Below are positions 25,650-33,879 of a stretch of DNA of 64,000 bases, one piece after another. Position 1 is the first letter of the stretch. Each line of letters starts with the position of its first letter. This stretch comes from a virus: positions 186,001 to 250,000 of IMG/VR virus record IMGVR_UViG_3300042453_005404; one strand, 5' to 3'. The position numbers and the translations under genes were made by a program. Below the pieces are notes generated by a model. The model was given only the letters and a program-made list of their open reading frames with translations, did not search any database and had not been told where the DNA came from.

Positions 25650-26747
25650 ATGAATTATTCCAAATACGTTAATCAGCGAAAGCAAAATGAGCTAAATAAG
25701 ATAAAAGTTATTTTGCAAAGAGCAAAAAAAGACTCGTTGTTTATAACTGAAAGCTCAGATTTGAGAAAAATTAAGAAGAAAATTCTACCGAAAGTAAATC
25801 AATCTATCAAAAGATACTATGCTCTCTCTCTCATGGAAAGAGAATTCAAAACTCTTCGTTCTCTGAAAGAAGGTTTAAATTATCTTGGAGACGAAGAAAA
25901 AAAAGCTTTGACAATTGTGGACGCTTTAGAAAAATTGCAAAAAGTAACTAAAGGTACAGAGATTGGCAACTTCATCAAAAATTATTTTGCGGACTTGATT
26001 TCTAGTTTTGATAAGCTGAGAAATGTGGAAGACTTTTCTGCTAAACCAGTCGATAGCAAATTTGCACGCAATCGTGGTGGAACTGCTGGTTATGGAGGTG
26101 GTATGTCCCTTGGTACCGCTGGGATAATGAGAGAAGTTTTCGGCTCGCCTCCTTCCGCTAGCCGCCGCACCGCACGGCTGCCAATACCTCAAGGTGGCAC
26201 TAATCGAGGTGTAGGGCCTACTCCGGCACCTGCACAAAACAAACCCATGTTTAAGGCAACCCCCGAAGACCTTGAGTACGAACGTCAGCAAAATATATCT
26301 CAAGATTTAGACCGTGCAATGCAAACATTTGAAAAAAAGCTTCCAATAGCTGAAAAATTTATATCTAAAATTTATGAATTATTCACAGACGAAGCAAAGG
26401 TTAAAACACTGTCAGCAAAAGCAGGATTTTTTAAGAGTCTCGTTCAAAACAAGAAAAGTATATTAACAAACACATTTGGAGAATTTGCCAAACTTGATCC
26501 AGAAAATCTTAATTTAGGTATTCTTGTTAATGAATTCGAAGAGAATCCAAATCTTGCACTTAATATTCGACGAACAGTAAGTTCGATGGAACAATTGATT
26601 GGAGACATACAATCTATTAAAAATATCACAACGCAAAAGATTGTACCGGGAATTAGAGACTATATAAAAAACTTGTGGTCTGCACCAACAACCCAAGATG
26701 TTAACCTATCTGGTGGTGGCATGATGACTAGACCAGCAAATAGATAA
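25650..26747 (+). CDS. Probable virion protein of unknown function
   Basis: 365 residues from the ATG at 25650, chosen because GAAAGAGG lies 6 bases upstream; the open frame extends 27 codons further into the previous gene. Two helical domains (about 1-130 and 215-340) flank a Gly/Pro/Arg-rich linker (GGTAGYGGGMSLGTAG). The C-terminus is Gly/Met-rich. Following the tube gene it may be a tail-assembly factor, but no motif confirms this. Confidence 0.7.
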   Translation: MNYSKYVNQRKQNELNKIKVILQRAKKDSLFITESSDLRKIKKKILPKVNQSIKRYYALSLMEREFKTLRSLKEGLNYLGDEEKKALTIVDALEKLQKVTKGTEIGNFIKNYFADLISSFDKLRNVEDFSAKPVDSKFARNRGGTAGYGGGMSLGTAGIMREVFGSPPSASRRTARLPIPQGGTNRGVGPTPAPAQNKPMFKATPEDLEYERQQNISQDLDRAMQTFEKKLPIAEKFISKIYELFTDEAKVKTLSAKAGFFKSLVQNKKSILTNTFGEFAKLDPENLNLGILVNEFEENPNLALNIRRTVSSMEQLIGDIQSIKNITTQKIVPGIRDYIKNLWSAPTTQDVNLSGGGMMTRPANR

Positions 26748-26801
26748 ATATTTTTATTTTCTTTCAAAAATAATGTATACTGAGTATGAAAGGAACTCAA
26801 T

Positions 26802-27659
26802 ATGCGTACTTTGAAAGTTTTTTATTCTCCTAGTCAATCGGTAATCAACAACAATTCTTTTTCTCCTTCGGCAGAAAAGCCAGAACACGTTGTAAATCAA
26901 TTCCTAAAGTCTGGCCGTGTGGATGTTATTTCTGAATGGAATCCTCTAAGTCGAACCGACATTTCCATTGCTCATAATCCTCAGTTTGTTGACGACATTC
27001 TAAATCTACGTCGTCCGAATGGATTTGGAAACAAACTGGCTTCTGTGGCAGCTAGCCTGCCTTATACAGCAGGAAGCTTTTTTCATGCGGCAAAGTATGC
27101 AGTAGAAAATAACACAGTCGCAATGAGCCCTACAAGCGGTTTTCATCATAGTTGTTATAATGCTTGTGGTGGATTCTGTACGTTTAATGGTCTTATGATT
27201 GCAGCTTTACTTCTTTGGAGAGATCACGGTGTCAACAAAGTTGGCATCATTGATTTTGATGCTCACTATGGAAATGGAACTGCGGACATTATTGACGAAA
27301 TTGAAGGTGCTAATGATCTTGTTGAGCATCTTACTTTTGGTGCCTTTGCCCACCCCCACAATGATTTCGATATTTGGCTAAACAGGTTGGAAACTGAGTT
27401 GATTGAACAATTCAACGAATGCGAGATTCTTTTCTATCAAGCTGGTGCTGATCCTCACATTGAAGATCCGCTTGGTGGCTATCTTACCACCAAGCAAATG
27501 AAGCGCCGTGACGAAATCGTTTTCAAGGTTGCCAAGAAGCTTAACAAGCCTATTGTGTGGAACCTAGCGGGCGGTTATCAGACTCCTCTTCAAAAGGTTT
27601 TGGATATTCACAACAACACCCTGCAAGCTTGTTTGGAATACTACGTCGATGCAACGTAA
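26802..27659 (+). CDS. HDAC-superfamily deacetylase / acetylpolyamine amidohydrolase
   Basis: Zinc hydrolase that removes acetyl groups from lysine side chains or polyamines. 285 residues with the full active site: GFHHS with His115 and His116, DFDAHYGNGT with zinc ligands Asp153 and His155, QAGADPHIEDPLGG with zinc ligand Asp217, and AGGYQ with the catalytic Tyr259. This is the minimal length for the family. A phage enzyme could reverse host protein acetylation or act on polyamines that neutralise packaged DNA; both are inference. It ends overlapping the HNH gene by 11 bases. SD AAAGGA. Confidence 0.9.
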   Translation: MRTLKVFYSPSQSVINNNSFSPSAEKPEHVVNQFLKSGRVDVISEWNPLSRTDISIAHNPQFVDDILNLRRPNGFGNKLASVAASLPYTAGSFFHAAKYAVENNTVAMSPTSGFHHSCYNACGGFCTFNGLMIAALLLWRDHGVNKVGIIDFDAHYGNGTADIIDEIEGANDLVEHLTFGAFAHPHNDFDIWLNRLETELIEQFNECEILFYQAGADPHIEDPLGGYLTTKQMKRRDEIVFKVAKKLNKPIVWNLAGGYQTPLQKVLDIHNNTLQACLEYYVDAT

Positions 27660-27969
27660 GAAGCGTACTGGGGAAACCTTGAAAAAGGTTTCTTGTGAAA
27701 TTTGCTCGTTCAACAATCCTGCCGCTCTTCATATTCATCACATAATCCCACGCTGCGATGTTAGGTGTACCAACAACCTAACTAACTTGGCAGTATTGTG
27801 CCCGACATGCCATAACCTTGTACATACGGGAGATATCACCATTGTTGGTGTTTATAGCAGCACAAAAGGCCGACAATTAATGTTCTTTCGTAAAGGTCAA
27901 GAGCCTCCAATGGAGCGTAAGTTTTGGAAAATATTGCCCGAGGATAATCCACACGTTTTACGCAAGTAG
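27649..27969 (+). CDS. HNH endonuclease
   Basis: 106 residues. The HNH core is CEICSFNNPAALHIHHI, then NLAVLCPTCHNLVHTG, giving two CxxC pairs and the His-Asn-His catalytic set. It is probably a free-standing homing or nicking enzyme. Its ATG lies inside the last codons of the deacetylase gene, so it is translationally coupled. It may have been inserted at the 3' end of that gene. The C-terminal 40 residues are basic. Confidence 0.85.
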   Translation: MQRKKRTGETLKKVSCEICSFNNPAALHIHHIIPRCDVRCTNNLTNLAVLCPTCHNLVHTGDITIVGVYSSTKGRQLMFFRKGQEPPMERKFWKILPEDNPHVLRK

Positions 27970-27972
27970 CTA

Positions 27973-27998
27973 CTACTTATGAGCAAAGGTGTAAACGC
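27973..27998 (+). promoter_or_regulatory. Promoter-leader cassette (CTACTTAT plus SD)
   Basis: CTACTTAT (27973-27980) is followed by GAGCAAAGGTGTAAACGC and the ATG. The same sequence with one base change stands at 37628-37651 before the SOD-like gene. The motif is 18 bases from the ATG with SD AAAGG. The near identity suggests a duplicated, functional promoter and leader. Confidence 0.6.
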
Positions 27999-28307
27999 AT
28001 GAACAACAAAACACGCAAGCAACTAAAAGCAGCAATCAAAGAAGCTCTAGATGTTGATTCAATTCTTCTCTCTGGTGGAGAAGGTGGTTTGTCAGAGTAC
28101 AACAAAAAGGTAGAAAAGTTTCTTAATGAAACTTTTGCTTCTGCCGATGAACTGGCAGAAGAAGGTGAAACACTTCTTCGTGAAAACTATTTTCACAACA
28201 CAGCGGCAACAGAACGTCGCAGAGTTATTCTAAGTCTTGTGGGTTATTTGAGAGAAACACGCAACGGAATCGGAAACATTCTACGTTTGCGTTACTTGAT
28301 CGGTTAG
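27999..28307 (+). CDS. Small helical protein, possible internal head protein
   Basis: 102 residues. The N-terminus MNNKTRKQLKAAIKEALDV fits the capsid-targeting-like pattern ending in I-K-E. The rest is helical and charged with no known motif (TAATERRRVILSLVGYLRE). It shares its leader with the SOD-like gene. Its stop overlaps the stop of the convergent membrane-protein gene. Confidence 0.7.
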   Translation: MNNKTRKQLKAAIKEALDVDSILLSGGEGGLSEYNKKVEKFLNETFASADELAEEGETLLRENYFHNTAATERRRVILSLVGYLRETRNGIGNILRLRYLIG

Positions 28308-28663
28308 TTCAAATCTGAACGTTCAACTTTTTCGTTTTGCTTCTTCGAGAAAAAAGAAACAAACTTGTCGAGCTTTTTTGCAGTTTCTTGTAGATCTTCA
28401 ACAAGAATACTGATGGTACGCTCCACTTCTGCCATATATCCAGCAGAAACAACTCTGGCAACAATATAAAGCATTGTAAGCCACGTAAAGGCGTGCATGA
28501 AACCTATTTGTGGTATCTTGTTTGGAAACAACGATGCTAAACCTAAGTTCCATGCCATTTTAAACACAAGACTTGCACTTCCAAACACTAGTATACCAAA
28601 CAAAAACCTTGCTGTTGTTTTTGTGTCTTTTTGCTTTTCTTCTTCAGTTTTTTCTTGTGACAT
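28304..28663 (-). CDS. Two-span membrane protein
   Basis: 119 residues. A charged N-terminus is followed by hydrophobic segments at about 18-45 (FLFGILVFGSASLVF) and 53-75 (FMHAFTWLTMLYIVARVV). A helical charged tail (VEDLQETAKKLDKFVSFF) follows. It would sit in the host inner membrane. It overlaps the convergent gene at the stop. SD AGGAG is present on its strand. The role is unknown; lysis or superinfection control are possibilities without specific support. Confidence 0.75.
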   Translation of the reverse strand: MSQEKTEEEKQKDTKTTARFLFGILVFGSASLVFKMAWNLGLASLFPNKIPQIGFMHAFTWLTMLYIVARVVSAGYMAEVERTISILVEDLQETAKKLDKFVSFFSKKQNEKVERSDLN

Positions 28664-28749
28664 GTTAAACTCCTGTTACATCATAACAACACAAGAATCG
28701 AATATATAACCTTGTGTTAACAAAAGAGTTGTGTATGATACCGGTATAC

Positions 28750-28821
28750 ATGAATATTCTCGTTTTGATCATATCCGTTTTGTTGTTTGTGTTAACTTTG
28801 TTTTTAAAGCAAGACAAATAG
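28750..28821 (+). CDS. Very small membrane peptide (candidate)
   Basis: A 23-codon frame encodes MNILVLIISVLLFVLTLFLK followed by QDK and stop: one membrane span with a basic end. An in-frame ATG at 28735 would add MIPVY. It lies just before the DUF5872 gene. No strong SD is visible, so it is a candidate only. Confidence 0.3.
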   Translation: MNILVLIISVLLFVLTLFLKQDK

Positions 28822-28830
28822 TTATTGGTT

Positions 28831-30135
28831 ATGGACAACGATGATTTAGATTTTCTTCTTGAAGGCGAAAACGCCCCAACCAACCCAGAACTTTGGTCAA
28901 GAGCCAAATCTCTTGCTCGCAGCAAGTTTGATAAGTACCCGTGTGTGAGCATGGATTCTTTAGCATTATCTAAAGAAGGCTGGAAATCATACGGCGAATT
29001 AAAGCTGGGAGATATGATCTGTACGTACAACATATCAACTGGTTTTTTGGAATGGAAGCCGATTGTCAATCTTCATTATTTTGAAGATGCTCCAACAGTT
29101 AGAGTTTGTACTCCGCAAACGAATTTTAATTTTGTTTGCACACCAAACCATAAATGGATTTTAAAAAAGAATTGGAAAGAAGGAAAACGGTCAAGAAAAG
29201 CTTATTGGAAGCAAGATTGCTTAATCGAAACAAAAGATATCAATCAACATATGGAGATTGTAACCAGCGCAAGGTTAAATCCATTGTTAAACCAAACCAA
29301 TCTGGAACTTATTTCGTTTTCAAAAAATGAAAACTCTTGGGTTGAAAGAGTAATCAATATGTCTTCTGCACAAAGAGAAGCATTTTTTGCTGCGGCTATT
29401 GTGTATGATGGTTGCGAAAAGAAACTAAAAGGAAAGCACAAAAACCGAGAAATGCGTTTTGGTTTTTCACAAAAAAACAAAGATCATGGCGAAGCTTTGG
29501 AAATATGTGCGGTTTTACTAGGCTACAGAGTTTCATATAGAGTAAAATCACACAATAAAACGATGACAGATTGGACACTATCAAACAGAAACATTCAATC
29601 AACACAAAACCTAGATGTATTCGTTGAATCCAATCAATCTGTATGGTGTCCAGAAACAGAAAATCATACATGGGTTATGAAGCAAAATGGAATGGTTACA
29701 ATAACAGGTAACTCGGCCTACGCTAATGGCTGGGCTGCTAAGTGGTATAAAAAACATGGCGGCGGGTGGAGAAAGAAAAAGAAAAAAACCAACGAAGCAA
29801 CAGAAATCCTTGAAGCTCTTAAAGAAATCATCATGGAAGATTTGAATCAGTGGTTTTCTAAGGAAAGAAAAGGAAACTGGGTACGTCTTGATACTTCTGG
29901 AAACATTGCTGGAGAATGCGGCACAAGTAAAAACAAAAAGAATCCAGATCGTTGCCTTCCAGCCGCAAAAGCTCGTAGTTTAACACGGGCAGAGCGTGCT
30001 GCTACAGCGAGAAAAAAGAAGAGTAAATCTCATGGTGGACGCAAGCAATTTGTACCAAACACCAAAAAAGCCAAGGTTAAGACAGAAGAAGAAAGCTATT
30101 TAGAAGAAGATACTGATGACACCCTTTATGAATGA
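28831..30135 (+). CDS. DUF5872-type protein interrupted by an intein
   Basis: The precursor has 434 residues from the ATG at 28831. Removing the 257-residue intein (28942-29712) gives a 177-residue protein. Its joined sequence reads KFDKYP then SAYANGWAAKWYKKHGGGWR, followed by NWVRLDTSGNIAGECGTSKN and NPDRCLPAAKARSLTRAERA. This is the DUF5872 pattern known from phages and large viruses. The protein is very basic (KKKKKT, RKKKSKSHGGRK), suggesting nucleic-acid binding. The acidic tail ends DDTLYE. Its function is unknown. A TTG at 28825 is an alternative start. Confidence 0.85.
   Translation: MDNDDLDFLLEGENAPTNPELWSRAKSLARSKFDKYPCVSMDSLALSKEGWKSYGELKLGDMICTYNISTGFLEWKPIVNLHYFEDAPTVRVCTPQTNFNFVCTPNHKWILKKNWKEGKRSRKAYWKQDCLIETKDINQHMEIVTSARLNPLLNQTNLELISFSKNENSWVERVINMSSAQREAFFAAAIVYDGCEKKLKGKHKNREMRFGFSQKNKDHGEALEICAVLLGYRVSYRVKSHNKTMTDWTLSNRNIQSTQNLDVFVESNQSVWCPETENHTWVMKQNGMVTITGNSAYANGWAAKWYKKHGGGWRKKKKKTNEATEILEALKEIIMEDLNQWFSKERKGNWVRLDTSGNIAGECGTSKNKKNPDRCLPAAKARSLTRAERAATARKKKSKSHGGRKQFVPNTKKAKVKTEEESYLEEDTDDTLYE
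28942..29712 (+). mobile_element. Intein in the DUF5872 gene (257 aa, class 1)
   Basis: It starts with Cys1 (CVSMDSLALSKEGWKSYGEL, block A) and has block B-like residues FNFVCTPNHKWILKK. It ends with VWCPETENHTWVMKQNGMVT then ITGN, before Ser +1. The penultimate residue is Gly instead of the usual His. The middle (QREAFFAAAIVYDGC) resembles one LAGLIDADG motif, so the endonuclease is short or decayed. Splicing residues Cys1, Asn257 and Ser +1 are present. Confidence 0.88.
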
Positions 30136-30147
30136 GGGGAATCATCA

Positions 30148-30166
30148 ATCGACTAGTTTAGTCGAT
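30148..30166 (+). promoter_or_regulatory. Inverted repeat containing CTAGTTTA
   Basis: ATCGACTA and TAGTCGAT form an 8-bp perfect stem with a 3-base loop, 29 bases before the next ATG. There is no T run, so it is a poor terminator. The arm plus loop contains CTAGTTTA, close to the late octamer. Confidence 0.3.
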
Positions 30167-30195
30167 AAGAATATCTAAACCGGAGAAAAGTTACA

Positions 30196-30495
30196 ATGAG
30201 ATATGCATATCCACTTCAAAGTGAGTTTCACGAACCAACACAAACACAAACTTCTAATGGTTCTTCCAAAGGAAGAAACATGTATATGAAACGTTATCCA
30301 AACTTCTTTAAACGAGAAGATGTACGTCGTGATTTTGTTGCCGTACAACAAGAACTACGTACAGCACTTCCGTTGGCTAAAGTAATCAAAGAAGATATTG
30401 ACACTTCTTTTGCCCATGTACAGTTTGATGTAGCTACAGCAGACGAAGTGCTGCTAGAACGTCTTCTTGGAAAGCGTGGATTTGTAAAAGTCTAA
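30196..30495 (+). CDS. Hypothetical protein
   Basis: 99 residues. The first 35 are polar and flexible. The rest forms a compact helical and beta unit (REDVRRDFVAVQQELRTALP, VATADEVLLERLLGKRGFVK). SD CGGAG precedes the ATG. No family was recognised. It lies in a run of unknown rightward genes after the DUF5872 gene. Confidence 0.7.
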   Translation: MRYAYPLQSEFHEPTQTQTSNGSSKGRNMYMKRYPNFFKREDVRRDFVAVQQELRTALPLAKVIKEDIDTSFAHVQFDVATADEVLLERLLGKRGFVKV

Positions 30496-30505
30496 CCTTT
30501 TTCAA

Positions 30506-30534
30506 TCCTCCATTCATAATATAACCTCGGAGGA
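30506..30534 (+). promoter_or_regulatory. Hairpin covering the SD of the next gene
   Basis: TCCTCC (30506-30511) pairs with GGAGGA (30529-30534), the SD of the gene at 30543. The 17-base loop ATTCATAATATAACCTC is AT-rich and -10-like. It resembles the other SD-covering hairpins of this window, but the stem is short. Confidence 0.35.
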
Positions 30535-30542
30535 GTAGTTCA

Positions 30543-31355
30543 ATGTCCAATAACAGATCTGATGATGGTAGTCAAGCATGGTTCGATGCACAACTTCGTA
30601 TGCGTGCTCAACACCGTCACAACAACAATCGTTCACAAAATCCACTTGATCGTCGTGTAACTGTTCAAGATCCAGCAGCAAAGCAAGCAGAAATTAACGA
30701 TCCATATATTCGTGAGCTTATTGCCAAGCGTGCTCAACAACCTCACTACAGTCCTATACCTTTAGACAAAGAAGTAAAAACCAGCGTTGATTTTGAAGCG
30801 ATTGCTCGTCAACAACAAGCATTGCAACAAACAAGTGGCATCAATCCTCTTGGTGATGCAGACCTAGATATGATATTCAATAAAGGTAGACAAGCTGTAA
30901 CACATCCTCTTCCCGGTCAACATAACCAACAACAATATCAACAACCACAACAAGTTGTTCTTCGGGAAGGTTACCCAGTATACCGTGCAATCCAACAAAC
31001 TTTTGGTAACACGTTTATTCTTGCAAGAGAAGTTGGAGTGGTAAATCAACAACTAGCCAATCAATCTTTTCTTTTAAAAGGTTTGATTCAAGTTTATGTT
31101 ATTCCTCAACATCAACAACAAGTAAACATACAAGAAATTCAACGCAACCCACATCTACTCTCACCATTAGTAGAAGTTCATGCCCCACCAATGGCATCGC
31201 TTGGTCCTTTGCTTGTGCCGAGAGAAGCCGTTGTTGCTCCCGGCCAATATAGCGGTGGCCGACAAATGATCACAGACGCCCGCCAACACCATGCTTCTCA
31301 ACAACCACAGCACTATTATCCAAATCATAATGGTCGAGGAATTTTGAAGGGCTAA
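30543..31355 (+). CDS. Gln-rich hypothetical protein
   Basis: 270 residues. Glutamine, histidine and asparagine tracts (HNQQQYQQPQQ, RQHHASQQPQHYYPNHN) surround a central folded stretch at about 140-190 (GYPVYRAIQQTFGNTFILAR). SD GGAGG. Probably a virion or tail-assembly component, by context only. Confidence 0.65.
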   Translation: MSNNRSDDGSQAWFDAQLRMRAQHRHNNNRSQNPLDRRVTVQDPAAKQAEINDPYIRELIAKRAQQPHYSPIPLDKEVKTSVDFEAIARQQQALQQTSGINPLGDADLDMIFNKGRQAVTHPLPGQHNQQQYQQPQQVVLREGYPVYRAIQQTFGNTFILAREVGVVNQQLANQSFLLKGLIQVYVIPQHQQQVNIQEIQRNPHLLSPLVEVHAPPMASLGPLLVPREAVVAPGQYSGGRQMITDARQHHASQQPQHYYPNHNGRGILKG

Positions 31356-31356
31356 A

Positions 31357-32007
31357 ATGGAGCCAGAAGTTCTAACAATCAAACCTAACGAAACAACAAG
31401 CTTGCCTTTGTCTGAAGCTTACCAAAACAGTTTGGCTAATCTTATGGATGTAGAAGACAAAGATAGTCTGGTGTTTCATTGTCGTGTTATTATTCAAGAT
31501 GAAAATGAGTTTGGTATCGTGCTTCCAGCAGAGTTAGAAGAAACAAAAGCAATCAACTTTTCTTTACCAGAACAACTCTGTATTTTCAATCCAAACAAAT
31601 CGTATATCATTAAAGCCGAAATGGTTTTCGAAGATCAACTGCTGACACCATTCTTAAGTCAATGCCAAATCGATTTAAATGACTTAACAGAGCCCGAAGA
31701 TGATGTGGATGAAGAAGAGGACGAAAAACAATCACAAGCCTCAGAAGAGCCGTTAGAAGACGATCTGGACGATGTATTAAACGTTATTGCTCCAATGCCC
31801 ATCACCGAACAAAAAAAGACGAAGTTGGAAGACATTGCAAAAACTTTAGACGGTGAGTTTGTCAAACAAGTATTGTTTAAACCACCACAAAAGCAAGAAG
31901 CTCCAGCACCCGTTAAGGTACCAGAGCTTCCTGTTGTTGAGCTTACGCCCGAAAAGCTAGCCTTGAAGCAACGAGTAAAATCGTTGCTCAAGGATATGTT
32001 GGATTAA
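31357..32007 (+). CDS. Hypothetical protein with acidic linker
   Basis: 216 residues. The N-terminal domain (about 1-110) looks beta-rich (DSLVFHCRVIIQDENEFGIV). A very acidic linker (EPEDDVDEEEDEKQ) follows, and the C-terminus is helical (EKLALKQRVKSLLKDML). Its ATG follows the previous stop by one base. Its stop abuts the stop of the convergent gene at 32008. No family was recognised. Confidence 0.7.
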   Translation: MEPEVLTIKPNETTSLPLSEAYQNSLANLMDVEDKDSLVFHCRVIIQDENEFGIVLPAELEETKAINFSLPEQLCIFNPNKSYIIKAEMVFEDQLLTPFLSQCQIDLNDLTEPEDDVDEEEDEKQSQASEEPLEDDLDDVLNVIAPMPITEQKKTKLEDIAKTLDGEFVKQVLFKPPQKQEAPAPVKVPELPVVELTPEKLALKQRVKSLLKDMLD

Positions 32008-32685
32008 TCATCCATTTGCAACCTCGATAACCTGCGCATCACGAACCTCGCCGCCGTGAACGATTGAGTCAAACTCGAAAACTCGATCAGGATTGTCGAT
32101 ATCAACAAGGTGCATCTGAAGGTTGTTATCGGCATACGTAAACGACGCAACCTTCCACTCACCATTAAGTGTACTGGTACGATTGCTGGAAACAAGCTTG
32201 AAGTTGGTTGCAGGGTTTTCAGTGAGAATATCACCGAGAGCCTTGGCAACACGCTGCCCCTGCGCAGCATCGCTGCTAACACGGGCACGCTTGTTGCTTG
32301 CACGCTGCCGAGCCGTTACAGGAGCAGCAGTCTGACCATCAGTCCCAGTGTTACGAGGCCGACGAACACCAGACTTGCGGGAAGTCTCAATCGGATCTTC
32401 CATGCCAAAGGTCTTGCCGTCCACAACAATCGTGTTGATGTACTCCGATGTACCAGTGCCAAGAGCCTTTTCCTTGCCGTCAATCTCCAGCGCACCGAAC
32501 GCATCATCAGGGTTGCCCACAGGAGCAATCTCAATCACACGGGAGCCGCCTCGTCCACGACCAACCTTGCTTGCGAGTACAGTGTAATCGCCGGAAAGAT
32601 CCGTGAAAGGCTCGTTGAAGTTAATGGTAACAGTGCTGTTGATGGTGAGAGTCTCAAGAACCGAGTGAAGAATGTGCTTATCCAT
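32008..32685 (-). CDS. Hypothetical protein, highly expressed codon style
   Basis: 225 residues. Two beta-rich ends (INSTVTINFNEPFTDLSGDY; TSTLNGEWKVASFTYADNNL) flank a basic, Ala/Arg-rich middle (APVTARQRASNKRARVSSDA). The gene is visibly more GC-rich than its neighbours and prefers AAG, AAC and ATC codons, as the capsid gene does. That suggests high expression or a different origin. SD AAAGG lies on its strand. No family was recognised. Confidence 0.75.
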   Translation of the reverse strand: MDKHILHSVLETLTINSTVTINFNEPFTDLSGDYTVLASKVGRGRGGSRVIEIAPVGNPDDAFGALEIDGKEKALGTGTSEYINTIVVDGKTFGMEDPIETSRKSGVRRPRNTGTDGQTAAPVTARQRASNKRARVSSDAAQGQRVAKALGDILTENPATNFKLVSSNRTSTLNGEWKVASFTYADNNLQMHLVDIDNPDRVFEFDSIVHGGEVRDAQVIEVANG

Positions 32686-32754
32686 GTTGTACCTACCTTT
32701 TACCTTTTGAACCGTTGTTGTTGAAAAACGTTGTTGTTTGTTAGAGGTTGACTG

Positions 32755-33018
32755 TTAAAGAACCGAACGGTAAGTTCGCTTCTGGCCCATCTTGACGTTG
32801 ATATCTGTGACTTCCTTAGCCGTTACCCACACCTTTGTTCCATGCACCTTGTAAAATGCCTCACCAAACGGAGAGAGCATTGCCTTGCCTACCTTGATTG
32901 GTACACCCGCAAGAAACTTATCACCAAACACACTGCACTGATAATCGTGCTTGAAGGTTACAGTGCCTAGATCCTTGTCAGGATCATGCGCAATCTTGTA
33001 TCGAATCACCCTTGCCAT
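32755..33018 (-). CDS. Small beta-rich hypothetical protein
   Basis: 87 residues: MARVIRYKIAHDPDKDLGTV, then KVHGTKVWVTAKEV. The composition is like the 225-residue gene downstream, so the two may form one unit. No recognised domain. Confidence 0.65.
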   Translation of the reverse strand: MARVIRYKIAHDPDKDLGTVTFKHDYQCSVFGDKFLAGVPIKVGKAMLSPFGEAFYKVHGTKVWVTAKEVTDINVKMGQKRTYRSVL

Positions 33019-33066
33019 ATTATTAGAGTACCATCCTTGTTCTTTTTTCTAAAGATTATTTTCAGA

Positions 33067-33141
33067 TTAACTGCTACGTACCTCAAGAACCAAGAGAAGC
33101 ACACACCATCCAAGAACCATTACCGTGATTGCGTCCAGCAC
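33067..33141 (-). CDS. Very small membrane peptide (candidate)
   Basis: A GTG-started frame of 24 codons gives LDAITVMVLGWCVLLLVLEV then RSS, one membrane span. An SD (AAGGA) stands 6 bases upstream on the same strand. It occupies most of the 210-base gap between two leftward genes. Confidence 0.35.
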   Translation of the reverse strand: MLDAITVMVLGWCVLLLVLEVRSS

Positions 33142-33227
33142 TGTTTTTCCTTACCTTCTGATATCAGTATACCAGTTTAAGGAGATATTCTAAAGGTTAT
33201 TCTTTTTTTATTCAAAACGCTGGAAAT

Positions 33228-33449
33228 TTAGGGGTTTTCGAGATGGAAGCTTTCAACTTTTTCTTCTGTGAAGATTTCACTGACAACATCGAGAAGCTGA
33301 TATGAGCTCATGCCTTGATTGGTATGATCGACGTAATGTAGCAAATCAGCGATTAAGTCTCGGATGTGGGAGATATCACTGCCAGTACCGCCGTTTAGTT
33401 CACGGTATACGGCAAGAACCGGTTCAACTCGATTAACGAGATTATTCAC
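33228..33449 (-). CDS. Hypothetical protein
   Basis: 73 residues, helical (DISHIRDLIADLLHYVDHTN, LLDVVSEIFTEEKVESF). Its ATG overlaps the stop of the upstream gene (ATGA), so the two are co-translated. No family was recognised. Confidence 0.65.
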   Translation of the reverse strand: MNNLVNRVEPVLAVYRELNGGTGSDISHIRDLIADLLHYVDHTNQGMSSYQLLDVVSEIFTEEKVESFHLENP

Positions 33450-33856
33450 AGGTAAATAGATTCCTCCAGATAACGTGACACCACGCCAGCCGAATGACTG
33501 TAATAACCGTTATGTTGATTGTAAGCAACAAACTGCAACGTTCCACGATTGGTATTGATATTCACAAACATGATATCACCACCGTCCAGATCGAGCTTAC
33601 CTTCTTTCGTTACACACCAGAATTGTTCAACCTGAGAAACCTTGAGAGCGGTATTCACACGCTCTACGGACAATACTTCTGCACCAATGAAATCGTTGAA
33701 ATCATCCTCAGACATGAAGTAACCGGGATGCTCACAACAATCCTGTTCCATGCCAATCCAAAGCTTGATTACCTCACCGTCGTTTAGACGGACAAGAAAA
33801 CCACCTTCGCTGTTTTCTTCATCATTGAGTTCTTCAATGCAAACAATCGTAGCCAT
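33446..33856 (-). CDS. DUF7448-like small protein
   Basis: 136 residues from the ATG at 33856 (MATIVCIEELNDEENSEGGF), chosen for the AAAGGA SD just upstream; the open frame extends 17 codons further. The block LWIGMEQDCCEHPGYFMSED with DFNDFIGAEVLSVE is a pattern I associate with small DUF7448-type phage proteins. The function is unknown. Confidence 0.65.
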   Translation of the reverse strand: MATIVCIEELNDEENSEGGFLVRLNDGEVIKLWIGMEQDCCEHPGYFMSEDDFNDFIGAEVLSVERVNTALKVSQVEQFWCVTKEGKLDLDGGDIMFVNINTNRGTLQFVAYNQHNGYYSHSAGVVSRYLEESIYL

Positions 33857-33879
33857 TGTGTTTTCCTTTGCTTTTTGAT

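Noticed and set aside
32110-32724. 204-codon rightward frame opposite the 225-residue leftward gene
   Set aside because: The leftward frame has an SD, matches its neighbour in composition and forms a plausible protein. The rightward frame has no SD and is not protein-like.
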